From positions 1-7,987 of the forward strand of contig CBDTTW010000141.1 of assembly GCA_965363675.1 (NCBI GenBank): a stretch of DNA of 7,987 bases. The letters are read 5' to 3'. The number at the start of each line of letters is the position of its first letter. The stretch's first letter is position 1. Shown piece by piece: positions 7,934 to 7,987 of the stretch. The position numbers were made by a program, and so were the translations under genes. This stretch comes from CBDTTW01 sp965363675 (GTDB taxonomy: Bacteria > Bacteroidota > Rhodothermia > Rhodothermales > DASSAV01). The notes under the pieces are model-generated. The model saw nothing but the letters and a program-made list of their open reading frames with translations, was not told where the DNA came from and did no database searches.

Positions 7934-7987
7934 GCGGAACTAGCTCAGCTGGTAGAGCGCAACCTTGCCAAGGTTGAGGTCGCGGGT
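7934..7987 (+). tRNA. tRNA-Gly (anticodon GCC), 3' end cut by window edge
   Basis: The 5' part of a glycine tRNA reading GGC/GGU codons. Acceptor 5' strand GCGGAAC (7934-7940), TA at positions 8-9, D arm GCTC/GAGC around AGCTGGTA (7943-7958), and anticodon arm CAACC/GGTTG (7960-7976) with loop TTGCCAA and anticodon GCC at 7967-7969. The variable loop and the T-stem 5' strand GCGGG (7982-7986) follow. The window ends at the first T-loop base, so the T-stem 3' strand and the acceptor 3' strand are not seen. Confidence 0.95.

Overview
The window is GC-rich and bacterial, with tightly packed genes, few Shine-Dalgarno sequences and a sigma70-like promoter (TTGACC, 17 nt, TATACT) in front of a tRNA gene. 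This and the gene types point tentatively to Bacteroidota/Rhodothermota. No rRNA or marker gene is present to confirm it, and I see no mobile element or CRISPR array.

Left part, minus strand (1-2215): the N-terminal 373 residues of a cytoplasmic protein built from tandem HAMP repeats, with an exact 92-residue (276-nt) period. It is most likely a Nik1-like hybrid histidine kinase and it runs off the left edge. Upstream of it lies a complete soluble di-iron acyl-ACP desaturase, separated from it by a 115-nt gap containing two hairpins. The desaturase start faces a 608-nt divergent intergenic region.

Intergenic region (2216-2823): a perfect 15-bp palindrome near the desaturase start; a second palindrome inside a wider inverted repeat; a sigma70-like promoter; a SAM-I (S-box) riboswitch; an intrinsic terminator whose 5' arm can alternatively pair with the riboswitch P1 3' strand and the adjoining bases; and then an unusual 200-nt structured leader before the first gene.

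Right part, plus strand (2824-7864): a compact operon metY - metX - aspartate kinase - asd - GNAT acetyltransferase. Together, aspartate kinase and Asd turn aspartate into aspartate semialdehyde. A homoserine dehydrogenase, not present here, is needed next. MetX then acetylates homoserine, and MetY makes homocysteine from O-acetylhomoserine and sulfide. The SAM riboswitch thus appears to control both the methionine-specific steps and the first two common steps of the aspartate pathway. The aspartate kinase ends right after its catalytic domain and has no ACT domains, so transcriptional control by SAM may stand in for allosteric feedback (inference). MetX and Asd resemble the yeast Met2 and Hom2 types rather than the usual proteobacterial forms. 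The window ends in a truncated tRNA-Gly(GCC) gene with its own promoter.
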